In this document: positions 16,660 through 26,171 of the stretch, piece by piece
Layout: the number at the start of each line of letters is the position of its first letter
How positions within the stretch are numbered: the stretch's first letter is position 1
Assembly (NCBI RefSeq): GCF_025290915.1
Contig: NZ_JAOCQE010000014.1
Location: 1 to 59,749, forward strand
Source: Streptomyces sp. 15-116A
GTDB lineage: Bacteria > Actinomycetota > Actinomycetes > Streptomycetales > Streptomycetaceae
Direction of reading: 5' to 3'
DNA length: 59,749 nucleotides
Program-made: the position numbers and the translations under genes
The notes under the pieces: model-generated
What the model saw: only the letters and a program-made list of their open reading frames with translations
The model's database searches: none
Told to the model about the DNA's origin: nothing

Positions 16660-17331
16660 TCAGTGGGTGCGCTCGGCGAAGGGCCCCTGGAGCGCCGCCC
16701 ACTGGAGCAGCATGATGGTCTTCGCGTCGTTGATCTCGCCGGTGCCGATCATGTCCAGGGCGCGCCGGAAGGGCAGTTCGAGGATCTCGATGTCCTCGCC
16801 CTCCTCCCCGAGCCCCCCGCCCTCGTGGGTACGGGTCGACGTGCCGTACTCGGCGGCGTAGAAACTGACGCGCTCGGTGACCGAGCCGGGGCTCATATAG
16901 ACGTCGAAGACATGCTGGACGGGTCCGATGGTGTGGCCCGTCTCCTCCACCACCTCGCGCCGCACGGCGATCTCCGGGTGCTCGTCCTCGTCGTCGAGCA
17001 GACCGCCCGGGGTCTCGATCAGCATGCCGTCGGGGTGTCCGTTGACGTACACGGGGAAGCGGAACTGGCGGGTGAGCAGCACGGTCCCGCGTGCGGTGTC
17101 GTACAGCAGCATGGTGGCGCCGTTGCCCCGGTCGTGGGTCTCGCGCTCCTGCGTGCTCCAAGTGCCGTCGGCGTGCTGGAAGTCGAAGACCGTGGTCCGC
17201 TCGACGTACCAGTGGCTGGACAGCAGTCTCACGTCCCGGACCTTGACCCGGGGGTTGCCGGTGAGGTCCCGCCCGGCACGGTCGAGCCCGGTGCGCCCTC
17301 GGCGGTCGGGGGTGTCGATCCCGGCGGTCAT
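16660..17331 (-). CDS. Nudix hydrolase (NudK/ADP-ribose pyrophosphatase-like)
   Basis: A 223-residue Nudix hydrolase. The Nudix box reads PGGLLDDEDEHPEIAVRREV followed by VEETGH, with the catalytic REVVEETG helix intact; the loop after the glycine pair is one residue longer than the textbook spacing, as in NudK-type enzymes. WYVERTTVFDF and VLLTRQFRFPVYVN are shared with GDP-mannose/ADP-sugar pyrophosphatases. Such enzymes hydrolyse nucleoside diphosphate sugars to sugar phosphate and NMP. The exact substrate is not readable. Confidence 0.88.
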   Translation of the reverse strand: MTAGIDTPDRRGRTGLDRAGRDLTGNPRVKVRDVRLLSSHWYVERTTVFDFQHADGTWSTQERETHDRGNGATMLLYDTARGTVLLTRQFRFPVYVNGHPDGMLIETPGGLLDDEDEHPEIAVRREVVEETGHTIGPVQHVFDVYMSPGSVTERVSFYAAEYGTSTRTHEGGGLGEEGEDIEILELPFRRALDMIGTGEINDAKTIMLLQWAALQGPFAERTH

Positions 17332-17360
17332 GCCCGCTGCTCCCCTCCAGTAGCACGCGA

Positions 17361-17390
17361 AGGCCCCGCGAACCGAAGCCCGCGGGGCCT
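17361..17390. terminator. Terminator between tRNA-Pro and the Nudix gene
   Basis: AGGCCCCGCG and CGCGGGGCCT form a perfect 10-bp stem with a 10-base loop, starting 10 bases beyond the 3' end of the tRNA on the minus strand. Confidence 0.75.
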
Positions 17391-17399
17391 TTCACACCG

Positions 17400-17473
<74 letters not shown>

Positions 17474-17574
17474 GTGCCCTCACGCGCGGATGACCCGCGT
17501 GATCGCGCGAACAGCACTTTACCGCACGCCCCCGGCCGCGCCGAAGCGGGCCCGGTCGCGCGACAATCGGGGCC

Positions 17575-18108
17575 ATGGGCAGCACGGACGGCACACCGGC
17601 ACACACGACCTCCGCCGCGCGGGACCGCGACAGCGAGGGGCGGGCGCGCAACGCCCGGCCCCGCGACGGCCTCGGGCGGCCCCTGCCGTACGGGGCGCAG
17701 GGGGTGCCCCGCCAGCCCGAGGGGGTCGTACGGCGGCCCGAGGAGAGCGTCGCCGAGGCCCAGCGCCTGCTGGACGAGGGCAAGCCCTTCCACGCGCACG
17801 AGGTGTTCGAGGACGCCTGGAAGTCGGGACCGGAGGAGGAGCGTGAGCTGTGGCGCGGCCTCGCCCAGCTCGCGGTGGGTCTCACGCACGCGGCCCGGGG
17901 TAACGCCACGGGCGGGGCACGGCTGTTGCGGCGCGGCGCGGGAGCGGTCGAGGAGTGGGCGCGCGGCGGGGGCGAGCGGGTGCACGGGATCGATCTGCCC
18001 GGCGTGATCGCGTGGGCGCGCGACCTGGCGGCGGAGGTGGAACACGGGCAGGGCGGCAAGCCGGTGGCCGCGGCGCAACGGGCGCCGCGGCTGCGGGGCA
18101 CGTCGTAA
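17575..18108 (+). CDS. DUF309-domain protein
   Basis: 177 residues. The C-terminal half is a helical DUF309 domain: EAQRLLDEGKPFHAHEVFED, then the conserved WRGLAQLAVGLTHAARGNATGGARLL. The N-terminal 50 residues are charged and low complexity. DUF309 proteins are small all-helical proteins of unknown function; the HAHEVFED motif looks like a ligand or metal site but this is unproven. The gene stands alone between the tRNA and cobF. Confidence 0.85.
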   Translation: MGSTDGTPAHTTSAARDRDSEGRARNARPRDGLGRPLPYGAQGVPRQPEGVVRRPEESVAEAQRLLDEGKPFHAHEVFEDAWKSGPEEERELWRGLAQLAVGLTHAARGNATGGARLLRRGAGAVEEWARGGGERVHGIDLPGVIAWARDLAAEVEHGQGGKPVAAAQRAPRLRGTS

Positions 18109-18161
18109 GGCTTTCCGGACGCGGTGCGTGTGGTGTCAGTGGTGTGCGGCAGACTCGGGGC

Positions 18162-18935
18162 GTGCGAACCATTCATGTCATCGGAATCGGCGCGGGCGAC
18201 CCCGACCAGCTGACCCTGCAGGCGGTCAAGGCCCTGCGGAGCACGGACGTGTTCTTCATCCTCGACAAGGGCGAGGTGAAGTCCGACCTCACCGGGCTGC
18301 GCCGGGACATGCTTCAGGCGCACATACCGGAGGGGACGTACCGGGTCGTCGAGGCGCGCGACCCGGAGCGGGACCGTACGGCGGGCGGCTCGGCCTACTC
18401 CCCCGCCGTCGGGGACTGGCGCCGCGCCCGCGCGGACATCTACGAGACGCTGATCGCCGAGGAGCTGGGCGAGGACGAGACGGGCGCGTTCCTGGTCTGG
18501 GGGGACCCGTCGCTGTACGACAGCACGCTGGGGATTCTCCAGGAGGTGCTGGAGCGGGGGCAGGTCGCCTTCGCATACGACGTCGTGCCCGGCATCAGCA
18601 GTGTCTCGGCGCTGGTCGCCCGGCACCGTACGGGGCTCAACCGCGTGGCGCGCCCGGTGCAGATCACCACGGGCCGCCGGCTCGCCGAGGGCTTCCCCGA
18701 GGGCGTGGACGACGTGGTGGTGATGCTGGACGCCCACCAGGCCTTCCGGCAGTACGCCGATCAGGACGTCGACATCTACTGGGGCGCCTACATCGGCACC
18801 CCGGACGAGATCCTCGTCTCCGGTCCGCTCGCCGAGGCCGCTCCGCGCATCGAGCGGCTGCGGGCCGAGGCCCGTGAGCGCAAGGGCTGGATCATGGACA
18901 CGTATCTGCTGCGGCGCCGGGTGGCGGAGGAGTAG
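18162..18935 (+). CDS. cobF: Precorrin-6A synthase (deacetylating)
   Basis: A 257-residue tetrapyrrole methylase. It begins RTIHVIGIGAGDPDQLTLQAV with the SAM-binding glycine motif, contains FLVWGDPSLYDSTLGIL, and has VVPGISSVSALVARHR typical of CobF. CobF methylates precorrin-5 at C1 and releases acetate in aerobic cobalamin synthesis. The start is the GTG at 18162; upstream residues have no homology. It converges on cobK (10-base gap), the enzyme using its product. Confidence 0.92.
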   Translation: MRTIHVIGIGAGDPDQLTLQAVKALRSTDVFFILDKGEVKSDLTGLRRDMLQAHIPEGTYRVVEARDPERDRTAGGSAYSPAVGDWRRARADIYETLIAEELGEDETGAFLVWGDPSLYDSTLGILQEVLERGQVAFAYDVVPGISSVSALVARHRTGLNRVARPVQITTGRRLAEGFPEGVDDVVVMLDAHQAFRQYADQDVDIYWGAYIGTPDEILVSGPLAEAAPRIERLRAEARERKGWIMDTYLLRRRVAEE

Positions 18936-18945
18936 GCGGGGTCAG

Positions 18946-19695
18946 TCACTCCGGAAGGACCGTGTGCAGGCGGGCCCGGGCCGTCGCCACGTCCGGAACC
19001 GCGGTCACCCCCGGCGGCAGCGGCGGGCGGCGCACCAGCACCACCGGCAGTCCGAGTTCCCGTGCGGCGGTGAGTTTCGCGGAGGTCGCGGCTCCCCCGC
19101 TGTCCTTGGTGACCAGGACGTCGATGCCGTGCTCGCGGAGCAGGGCGGTCTCGTCGGCGAGGGTGAAGGGGCCGCGGGCCAGCAGGGCGCGCGTGTGCGG
19201 CGGCATCGGTGGCTCGGGGGGCTCCACGGACCGTACGACGAAGTGGAGTTCCGTGAGGTGGGCGAAGGCGCCGAGTCCCAGCCTGCCCGTGGTGAGGAGG
19301 ACCCGGCGGCCCAGGCGGGGCAGCAGGCCGGCGGCGGCGTCCAGTGAGGGGACGGGGTGCCATCGGTCCCCCGGTCCCGGCTGCCAGCCCGGTCGGCGCA
19401 GCACCACCAGGGGCAGCCCGGTCAGCTCGGCGGCCCGTGCCGCATGGGCCGTGATCGTCTCGGCGAAGGGATGCGTGGCGTCGACGACCGCGCACACGCC
19501 CTCGGCGCGCAGCCAGCCGGCGAGCCCCCGCACTCCGCCGAAGCCGCCCACCCGTACCTCACCGGCGACCGGTCCCGGCCGCACCACACGCCCCGCGAGC
19601 GAGGTGGTGACCCTGATTCCGGGGTGGGAGGTCAGCTCGGCGGCGAGTTCACGGGCCTCGGTGGTGCCGCCGAGGATCAGGACGTGGGGGGACAT
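18946..19695 (-). CDS. cobK: Precorrin-6A reductase
   Basis: A 249-residue CobK/CbiJ reductase that reduces precorrin-6A to precorrin-6B with NADPH. It starts HVLILGGTTEARELAAEL, has VVDATHPFAETITAHAARA and PLVVLRRPGW, and ends with the nucleotide-binding LVTKDSGGAATSAKLTAARELGLPVVLVRRP. It is convergent with cobF. I see no cobalamin riboswitch in its upstream region. Confidence 0.93.
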   Translation of the reverse strand: MSPHVLILGGTTEARELAAELTSHPGIRVTTSLAGRVVRPGPVAGEVRVGGFGGVRGLAGWLRAEGVCAVVDATHPFAETITAHAARAAELTGLPLVVLRRPGWQPGPGDRWHPVPSLDAAAGLLPRLGRRVLLTTGRLGLGAFAHLTELHFVVRSVEPPEPPMPPHTRALLARGPFTLADETALLREHGIDVLVTKDSGGAATSAKLTAARELGLPVVLVRRPPLPPGVTAVPDVATARARLHTVLPE

Positions 19696-19755
19696 GAGCC
19701 TGAGCGTAGGGGGCAGACGGCGAAAGGCGGCGGGCCGGGGTGCGTCCTCGCCCGG

Positions 19756-19784
19756 AAGGTGCATGCCACGCAAGGTGCATGCCA
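19756..19784. repeat. Paired AAGGTGCATGCCA elements
   Basis: AAGGTGCATGCCA occurs at 19756-19768 and 19772-19784, each holding the palindrome GCATGC 16 bases from the other. They lie in the 228-base divergent space between cobK and the diacylglycerol-kinase-like gene and could be a regulator site. The rest of this space shows nothing I can name. Confidence 0.4.
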
Positions 19785-19923
19785 GGCGACCTCCGGGCAT
19801 ACGCGCGATGTGTCTCGGCGGGCGCCGGGGGAAACCGTGGCCGGACGGTGTGATCAGCAGACGGAACTGTGCCGCGGCCCCGAGCCGGTACGGCCTACGA
19901 TGGCGCCGGCGACTGGAGGAGTC

Positions 19924-21321
19924 ATGGCCGTGGACCTGAGCAGGCGGGCCTACCGTGTGCAGCGGTGGGCCGCGCGGGCGGCGTTGGCGGCGGCCACGGC
20001 CGCGGTGCTGGTCCCGCTGGTGTACGGCGGGTGGCGCGGCCTGTTGCTGCTGGTCTGCGGTGTCGCCGGGCTGGTGCTGAGCGCGGCCGCGGTGTGGTGG
20101 ACGCTGACCCTGCGCGGACCCGTCAGGTGGCTGGCGGCGCTGGTGGCGGTGTGTGTGCCGGCCGCCGTCGTCGCGCTGTTCACCGCCACCTTGTTCTGGG
20201 CACTGCTGGTGTCGCTGGCATTGTGGGGTCTGGCGGTGTGGACCGGCAGGGTCGCGCTGCGGGGCGTGGGCACGGCCGCGAAGGAGCGTGAGCGGCGGGC
20301 GCCGCCGCCCAGGAAGCCGGTGCTGATCATGAATCCGCGGTCGGGCGGCGGCAAGGTGGACCGCTTCCGTCTGCGGGAGAAGGCCGAGCGGCTCGGCGCG
20401 CGTGTCGTGCTGCTGGACCCGGAGCGGGGGGACGACGTCACCGAACTGGCGCGGGCCGCCGTGGCGGACGGCGCGGACCTGCTGGGCGCCGCCGGCGGCG
20501 ACGGCACGCAGGCGCTGGTCGCGGCCGTGGCCGCCGAGCACGACCTGCCGTTTCTCGTCATCAGCGCCGGAACCCGCAACCACTTCGCGCTGGACCTAGG
20601 GCTGGACCGCAACGACCCGGCGGCGTGCCTGGACGCGCTCACCGACGGAGTGGAGGTGCGGGTGGATCTGGGCTTCGCGGCCGACCGGCCGTTCGTCAAC
20701 AACGCCTCCTTCGGCGCGTACGCGGCCCTCGTGCAGAGTCCGGCCTACCGCGACGACAAGATCGGCACCAGCCTGGACCTGCTGCCCGATCTGCTCACCG
20801 GTCAGCAGGGGCCCCGGCTGACGGCCCGCGCCGGGGACACGGTGATCACCGCTCCGCAGGCGGTGCTGGTCAGCAACAACCCGTACCGCACCGACGACCC
20901 CTTCGGGCTGGGCCGGCGCGAGCGGCTCGACGCCGGGGTGCTCGGTGTCCTCGGCGTCAAGCTGGAGGGCGCGGTCCACTTCGCCGCGCTGCTGCTGGGC
21001 CCCGAGCCGAGCGGCCTCACGAAGCTGACCGCGCCGGAGGTCGTCATCGAGGCGGACCGCCCGGAGATCGAGGTCGGCCTGGACGGTGAGGCCCTCGTCC
21101 TGCCGGCGCCGGTCGTGTGCCGTATCGCGCCGGGCGCGCTGCGGGTCCGCGTCCCGCGCAGGCGTCCCGGCGTCACGCGCGCCGCACCGAGCCTGGACTG
21201 GCGGCGGCTGCGGAAGCTGGCGGCGACGGTCGGCCGCACGGCCGCACCGCACCGCCGCCACCGGGACGCCGCGCAGACCCAGCCCACGGAGACGCCCGAG
21301 CCGACGGAGCGCATCGGCTGA
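19924..21321 (+). CDS. Diacylglycerol kinase catalytic-domain membrane protein
   Basis: 465 residues. The N-terminus has about four hydrophobic helices within residues 15-115. A DAGK/lipid-kinase domain follows (PVLIMNPRSGGGKVDRF, then LLGAAGGDGTQALVAAV with the GGDGT nucleotide motif), and then VISAGTRNHFALDLGLDR, where family members more often read GT-x-N-D-F. A C-terminal beta domain carries EIEVGLDGEAL, and a basic tail ends the protein. GGAGG precedes the ATG at 19924. It probably phosphorylates a membrane lipid or prenyl-linked diol. Confidence 0.85.
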   Translation: MAVDLSRRAYRVQRWAARAALAAATAAVLVPLVYGGWRGLLLLVCGVAGLVLSAAAVWWTLTLRGPVRWLAALVAVCVPAAVVALFTATLFWALLVSLALWGLAVWTGRVALRGVGTAAKERERRAPPPRKPVLIMNPRSGGGKVDRFRLREKAERLGARVVLLDPERGDDVTELARAAVADGADLLGAAGGDGTQALVAAVAAEHDLPFLVISAGTRNHFALDLGLDRNDPAACLDALTDGVEVRVDLGFAADRPFVNNASFGAYAALVQSPAYRDDKIGTSLDLLPDLLTGQQGPRLTARAGDTVITAPQAVLVSNNPYRTDDPFGLGRRERLDAGVLGVLGVKLEGAVHFAALLLGPEPSGLTKLTAPEVVIEADRPEIEVGLDGEALVLPAPVVCRIAPGALRVRVPRRRPGVTRAAPSLDWRRLRKLAATVGRTAAPHRRHRDAAQTQPTETPEPTERIG

Positions 21322-21333
21322 CGGTTTGCCCGC

Positions 21334-22101
21334 TCACCTCACCAGCAACTGCACTCCGCCCACCACCGTCGCCGCGATCACCAGCTGCTCGAACAGCCGC
21401 TGGTTGATCCGGTCCACGGCCCACTTCCCGAGCAGCGCGCCCGGCACGACAAACAGCACGAGCGCCGCGTCGAGCAGCAGCGAACCGGCGTCAATCAGGC
21501 CCAGTCCGGCGCTGAACGGCAGCTTGGACGTATTGACGATCAGGAAGAAGAAGGCGGACGTCCCCAGGAAGCCCAGCTTCCGGAAGCCCGCGGACAGCAG
21601 GTACATCGACATCACGGGTCCGCCCGCGTTGGCGACCATGGTGGTGAACCCGCCGAGGACTCCGTAGGAACGGGCCTTGACCCGCCCCGCGCGACTGGTG
21701 ACCGTTTCCGGCTCCTCCTCGGCCCCGGCCCGGCGCCGCCGCCACACCGTCACCCCGGCCATCAGCAGCAGGATCGCGCCGATGGACATGCGGACGGCTT
21801 GATCGTCGGCCCACATCAGGAAGACGGTGCCGACGACGACACCGGCGGCGACGGCCGGGAACAGCCGCCACAGCGTGGGCCAGTGCGCGTGCCGCCGGTA
21901 GGTGAGCACGGCGAGCACGTCACCGGCGATCAGGATGGGCAGCAGCACACCGGTGGAGGCCCGGGCGGGCAGCACCGCGGCGAAGATGGCGAGGCTGACG
22001 GTGTTGGCCCCGCTGACGGCGGTCTTGGAGAACCCGACGAGCAGAGCGGCGAAAGCGAGCGCGCCGAATTCCCACCCGCTGAGCTGCGTGATCGTATCCA
22101 T
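21334..22101 (-). CDS. TauE/SafE-family sulfite exporter-like permease
   Basis: About 255 residues with eight hydrophobic segments, in two repeats typical of TauE/SafE: LAFAALLVGFSKTAVSGANTVSLAIFA near the start and GVLGGFTTMVANAGGPVMSMYLLSAG in the second half. Family members export or import sulfite, sulfoacetate or related organo-sulfur anions. The ATG at 22101 is preferred over an in-frame TTG at 22128; neither has a strong ribosome-binding site. It converges on the kinase gene. Confidence 0.85.
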   Translation of the reverse strand: MDTITQLSGWEFGALAFAALLVGFSKTAVSGANTVSLAIFAAVLPARASTGVLLPILIAGDVLAVLTYRRHAHWPTLWRLFPAVAAGVVVGTVFLMWADDQAVRMSIGAILLLMAGVTVWRRRRAGAEEEPETVTSRAGRVKARSYGVLGGFTTMVANAGGPVMSMYLLSAGFRKLGFLGTSAFFFLIVNTSKLPFSAGLGLIDAGSLLLDAALVLFVVPGALLGKWAVDRINQRLFEQLVIAATVVGGVQLLVR

Positions 22102-22156
22102 GCGGGGACCGATGGTATGTCCTGACAAGCAGGGGCTGCCAAGAGGGGCTCAGCAA

Positions 22157-22240
22157 GGCGCCCCGATAGGGGCGCGGGGCTGTATCGATGTGCGGCTCCG
22201 CCGCGTGGGCGCGACCAGCCCCCACGCACCCGCAGCCCCA
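22157..22240 (+). repeat. Streptomyces-type intergenic repeat (copy B)
   Basis: GCGCCCC-GATA-GGGGCGC (22158-22175) is followed by GGGG, an extra block TGTATCGATGTGCGGCTCCG and CCGCGTGGG, and then GCGCGACCAGCC and ACCCGCAGCC. It shares the hairpin, GCGCGACCAGCC and ACCCGCAG with copy A at 3437-3500, which lacks the middle block. It sits between the thiolase end and the permease start and may terminate thiolase transcription. Confidence 0.65.
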
Positions 22241-22262
22241 AGCGGACCGAGACGACCCCTGC

Positions 22263-23450
<1,188 letters not shown>

Positions 23451-23500
23451 GAGGAGGACTCCTGACGGAAGCAGAGGGGGGTGTGCCGTGTCCGGCGAAC

Positions 23501-23530
23501 TCTTAATTAGCACCGCTAGTTTCGAACTAT
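23501..23530. promoter_or_regulatory. AT-rich promoter/operator region of the thiolase gene
   Basis: TAGTTTCGAACTA (about 23517-23529, arms TAGTT/AACTA around TCG) is next to CTCTTAATTAGC, an unusually AT-rich patch in this DNA. It lies about 65 bases upstream of the thiolase start and 80 upstream of the lipase ATG on the other strand. A TetR-type operator is a reasonable guess. Confidence 0.4.
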
Positions 23531-23601
23531 AGACCGCACCGCGGCCACCTGGAAAGATCCCCAGGACATGAGCAGTTTCTCCCGGACGATCTGGAGGATC
23601 C

Positions 23602-24411
23602 ATGCCCGATGCCCGCGCGTACAACCTCCCCGGCACCCGCGGCACGCTGGCGGTCCGCGAATGGTCCGGCGGTCGCCCCCGCTACCTCGCGCTGGTCGTC
23701 CACGGATACGGCGAGCACATCGGCCGCTACGCCGAACTCGCCGGCGTGCTCGTCCGGCACGGGGCGCTGGTGGCCGGGCCCGATCACATGGGGCACGGCG
23801 AGTCGGCGGGCGAGCGGGTGCTGATCGAGGACTTCGAGGAGGTCGTCACCGATGTGCACACCATCGCCCTGCGGCTGCGCGAGGACCACCCCGGTCTGCC
23901 GCTGGTCGTGATCGGCCACTCCATGGGCGGCCTGATCGCGGCCCGCTACGCCCAGCGGTACGGCGAGACGCTCGCCGCCCTGGTGCTCTCGGCCCCGGTG
24001 ATCGGCGACTGGGAGCTGCCGGGCCGGCTGCTCGCCCTGGACGAGATCCCCGACACGCCGATCAGCCCGGCGGCGCTCTCCCGTGACCCCGCGGTGGGCG
24101 CGGCGTACGCGGCCGATCCGCTGGTCTGGCACGGGCCGATGAAGCGGCCGACGGTGGAGGCGTTCGCCCGCACGCTCGCCACGGTGGCGAAGTCCGGCGA
24201 CGTCGGCCGGCTGCCGCTGCTGTGGCTGCACGGGGACGACGACCGCCTGGTGCCGCTGCCGGGCAGCCGCGTCGGAGTGGAGCCGCTCAGCGGCGGCCGG
24301 CTGACGCGGAAGGTGTATCCCGGCGCCCGGCACGAGGTGTTCAACGAGACGTGCAGGGCCGAGGCGTACGACGATCTGACGCGCTTCCTGGACGACGTTC
24401 TCGCAGGCTGA
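23602..24411 (+). CDS. Alpha/beta hydrolase, monoacylglycerol-lipase-like
   Basis: A 269-residue serine hydrolase. HGYGEHIGRYAELA gives the oxyanion region and GPDHMGHGES is typical of monoglyceride lipases. The nucleophile elbow is VIGHSMGGLI near residue 100, the acid is in LHGDDDRLVPLPGS and the catalytic His in PGARHEVFNE. GGAGG precedes the ATG at 23602. It is divergent from the thiolase, which fits joint use in lipid turnover, though this is inference. Confidence 0.9.
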   Translation: MPDARAYNLPGTRGTLAVREWSGGRPRYLALVVHGYGEHIGRYAELAGVLVRHGALVAGPDHMGHGESAGERVLIEDFEEVVTDVHTIALRLREDHPGLPLVVIGHSMGGLIAARYAQRYGETLAALVLSAPVIGDWELPGRLLALDEIPDTPISPAALSRDPAVGAAYAADPLVWHGPMKRPTVEAFARTLATVAKSGDVGRLPLLWLHGDDDRLVPLPGSRVGVEPLSGGRLTRKVYPGARHEVFNETCRAEAYDDLTRFLDDVLAG

Positions 24412-24437
24412 GCGGCCTCCGCGCGACAGCCGCCCGG

Positions 24438-24462
24438 GTTTGTGGCGCATGGGCCGGGGCAC
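24438..24462 (+). promoter_or_regulatory. SigB-like stress promoter of dps
   Basis: GTTT (24438-24441) and GGGCAC (24457-24462) are separated by 15 bases. The consensus for the S. coelicolor SigB family is GNNT-N14-16-GGGTAC/T, so only one -10 base differs. Dps genes in Streptomyces are known SigB/SigH-type targets. It is about 42 bases upstream of the dps start. Confidence 0.5.
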
Positions 24463-24503
24463 CCGATCAGTCCCGGATTCCATGAGAGAAGGAGCACTGA
24501 CCC

Positions 24504-24986
24504 ATGACTGTTGTGCGGAGCACCCTTCCCGAGGAAGCCCGCCGGGTTTCCTGCGAGGCGCTCCAGGACACGCTGGTGGATCTTCTCGGTCTGTCGCTGA
24601 TCGGCAAGCAGGCCCACTGGAACGTCGTGGGCCCGCGGTTCCGTTCCATCCACTTCCAGCTGGACGAGGTCGTCTCGGCCGCGCGGACCCACTCCGACAC
24701 GGTGGCGGAGCGGGCCGCGGCGCTCGGTGTGCCCCCGGACGGCCGTCCCGAGACGATCGCCAAGGTGTTCTCGCTGCCCGCCCCCAAGGAGGGCTGGCTG
24801 CGCGACACGGAGGCGGTGCGGGTGATGACGGAGGCCCTCGGCGCGGCGATCACCCGGATGCGGGAGCGCATCGACGCCACCGAGAAGGCGGATCTGGTCA
24901 CCCAGGACCTGCTGATCACGATCACCGCCGAACTGGAGAAGCAGCGCTGGATGTTCGAGGCGGAGAACGTCCCGGGCGAGTCCTGA
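24504..24986 (+). CDS. dps: Dps-family DNA-binding ferritin-like protein
   Basis: 160 residues folding as one four-helix bundle. Dps ferroxidase ligands are present: His in LIGKQAHWNVVGPRF, His and Asp in SIHFQLDEVVSAAR, and the AERAAALG segment. Dps proteins form 12-mers that store iron, consume peroxide and shield DNA in stress. GAAGGAG precedes the ATG. The tails are short, so DNA binding by an extended Lys-rich tail is not evident. Two genes follow on the same strand. Confidence 0.92.
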   Translation: MTVVRSTLPEEARRVSCEALQDTLVDLLGLSLIGKQAHWNVVGPRFRSIHFQLDEVVSAARTHSDTVAERAAALGVPPDGRPETIAKVFSLPAPKEGWLRDTEAVRVMTEALGAAITRMRERIDATEKADLVTQDLLITITAELEKQRWMFEAENVPGES

Positions 24987-25033
24987 GCGCGGCGTTTCCG
25001 GCGACAGCACGCACGTACGGACGTAAGGGGCCC

Positions 25034-25369
25034 ATGATGAGTGACGCCCTCGAACTCGACGCGCTGTGGGAGGACTTCCACCGCGTGGTGAACATGACGT
25101 CTGCGGAGCTGGCGGCCTGGCTGCGGGTGGCCGACGCCGACGAGCGGACGGAACCGCTGCCGGACCAGGCGGGCGACGCCACCGGGCAGCATGTCCTCGC
25201 CGTCCTCCAGAAGCGGCGGACCGATCTCACCGAGGACGATCTGCGGGTGATGCGGCAGGTCGTGGACACCGTGACGACGGAGACGGACCTGGAGAACGAA
25301 CCCGCCGCCGAGGACACCGCCCTGCGGCACCGGCTGATGTCGCTCGGCCACGATCCGCTCAAGGCGTGA
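25034..25369 (+). CDS. DUF3140-domain protein
   Basis: 111 residues. The core LWEDFHRVVNMTSAELAAWLRV and HVLAVLQKRRTDLTEDDLRVMRQVVDTV matches DUF3140, a small helical family of unknown role in actinobacteria. AAGGGG precedes a double ATG at 25034/25037. It lies 47 bases after dps and 4 bases before the glycosylase-like gene, suggesting a shared stress transcript. Confidence 0.82.
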   Translation: MMSDALELDALWEDFHRVVNMTSAELAAWLRVADADERTEPLPDQAGDATGQHVLAVLQKRRTDLTEDDLRVMRQVVDTVTTETDLENEPAAEDTALRHRLMSLGHDPLKA

Positions 25370-25373
25370 GGCC

Positions 25374-26027
25374 ATGAGCGGCCGGGACGAGCGGGTCGTC
25401 CGCGAACTCGTGCGCGCGCACGGGCAGACGTACGCGGAGGAGGCGGGCATCCGGCTCAAGGACACCCCGCAGCCGCTGTACCGGCTGCTGGTGCTGGCGC
25501 ATCTGCTCAGCGCCCGCATCCGCGCCTCGATCGCCGTGGCCACCGCCCGTGCCCTGCACGAGGCGGGGCTGCGCGATCCGCGCCGGATGGCGGACGCCGA
25601 CTGGCAGGAGCGGGTGGACGCGCTCGGCCGCGGCGGCTACCGGCGCTACGACGAGCGCACGGCGACCCAACTGGGTGACGCCGCCGAGCTGTTGACCGAA
25701 CGCTGGGGCGGGGATCTGCGCCGGCTGCGCAAGGAGGCCGACGGCGACCTGGACGAACTGCGGCGGCGGCTGCGGGAGTTCCCGGGGCTCGGGCCCGCGG
25801 GAGCCGACATCTTCCTGCGCGAGGTGCAGCGCGTGTGGCCGGAGACGGCGCCCCTGCTGGACACCAAGGCCCTCCAGGGGGCGGAACGGCTGAAGCTCCC
25901 CGAGGACCCCGACCGGCTGCTCGGCCTGTCCGGCCGCACCGAACCGGCGGTCCTCGCGGCGGCGTTGGTGCGCGCGGCCACCGAGAAGGACGTGGCCGAG
26001 GAGGTCCTGGAACACGCCGGTTCCTAG
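25374..26027 (+). CDS. HhH-GPD superfamily protein (endonuclease III-like, no Fe-S cluster)
   Basis: 217 residues. The helix-hairpin-helix is LREFPGLGPAGADIFLREV, followed by the region equivalent to the catalytic Asp of endonuclease III (LLDTKA). The lysine that endonuclease III carries in the hairpin (usual LPGVGRKTA) is absent, and there is no C-terminal four-cysteine cluster. It may be a monofunctional glycosylase or a non-catalytic DNA-binding relative. The gene starts 4 bases after DUF3140. Confidence 0.78.
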   Translation: MSGRDERVVRELVRAHGQTYAEEAGIRLKDTPQPLYRLLVLAHLLSARIRASIAVATARALHEAGLRDPRRMADADWQERVDALGRGGYRRYDERTATQLGDAAELLTERWGGDLRRLRKEADGDLDELRRRLREFPGLGPAGADIFLREVQRVWPETAPLLDTKALQGAERLKLPEDPDRLLGLSGRTEPAVLAAALVRAATEKDVAEEVLEHAGS

Positions 26028-26171
26028 CGCCGCCCGCCCCACGCCGGCTCCTGCGCCCGCCCCTCCCCCCATCTCTCCGGCCTGCCCCGTTCCCAGGACA
26101 ACGTGATCATCGCGCGGCACAATGGCCGCATCGGCCGGTCGTGGTCGTACGGGCGAGGGAGAGGAAGAGAC

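Noticed and set aside
19696..19923. Cobalamin riboswitch upstream of cobK
   Set aside because: I looked for the conserved B12-box and CAGG/GCCACTG-type core on the minus strand and found nothing similar.
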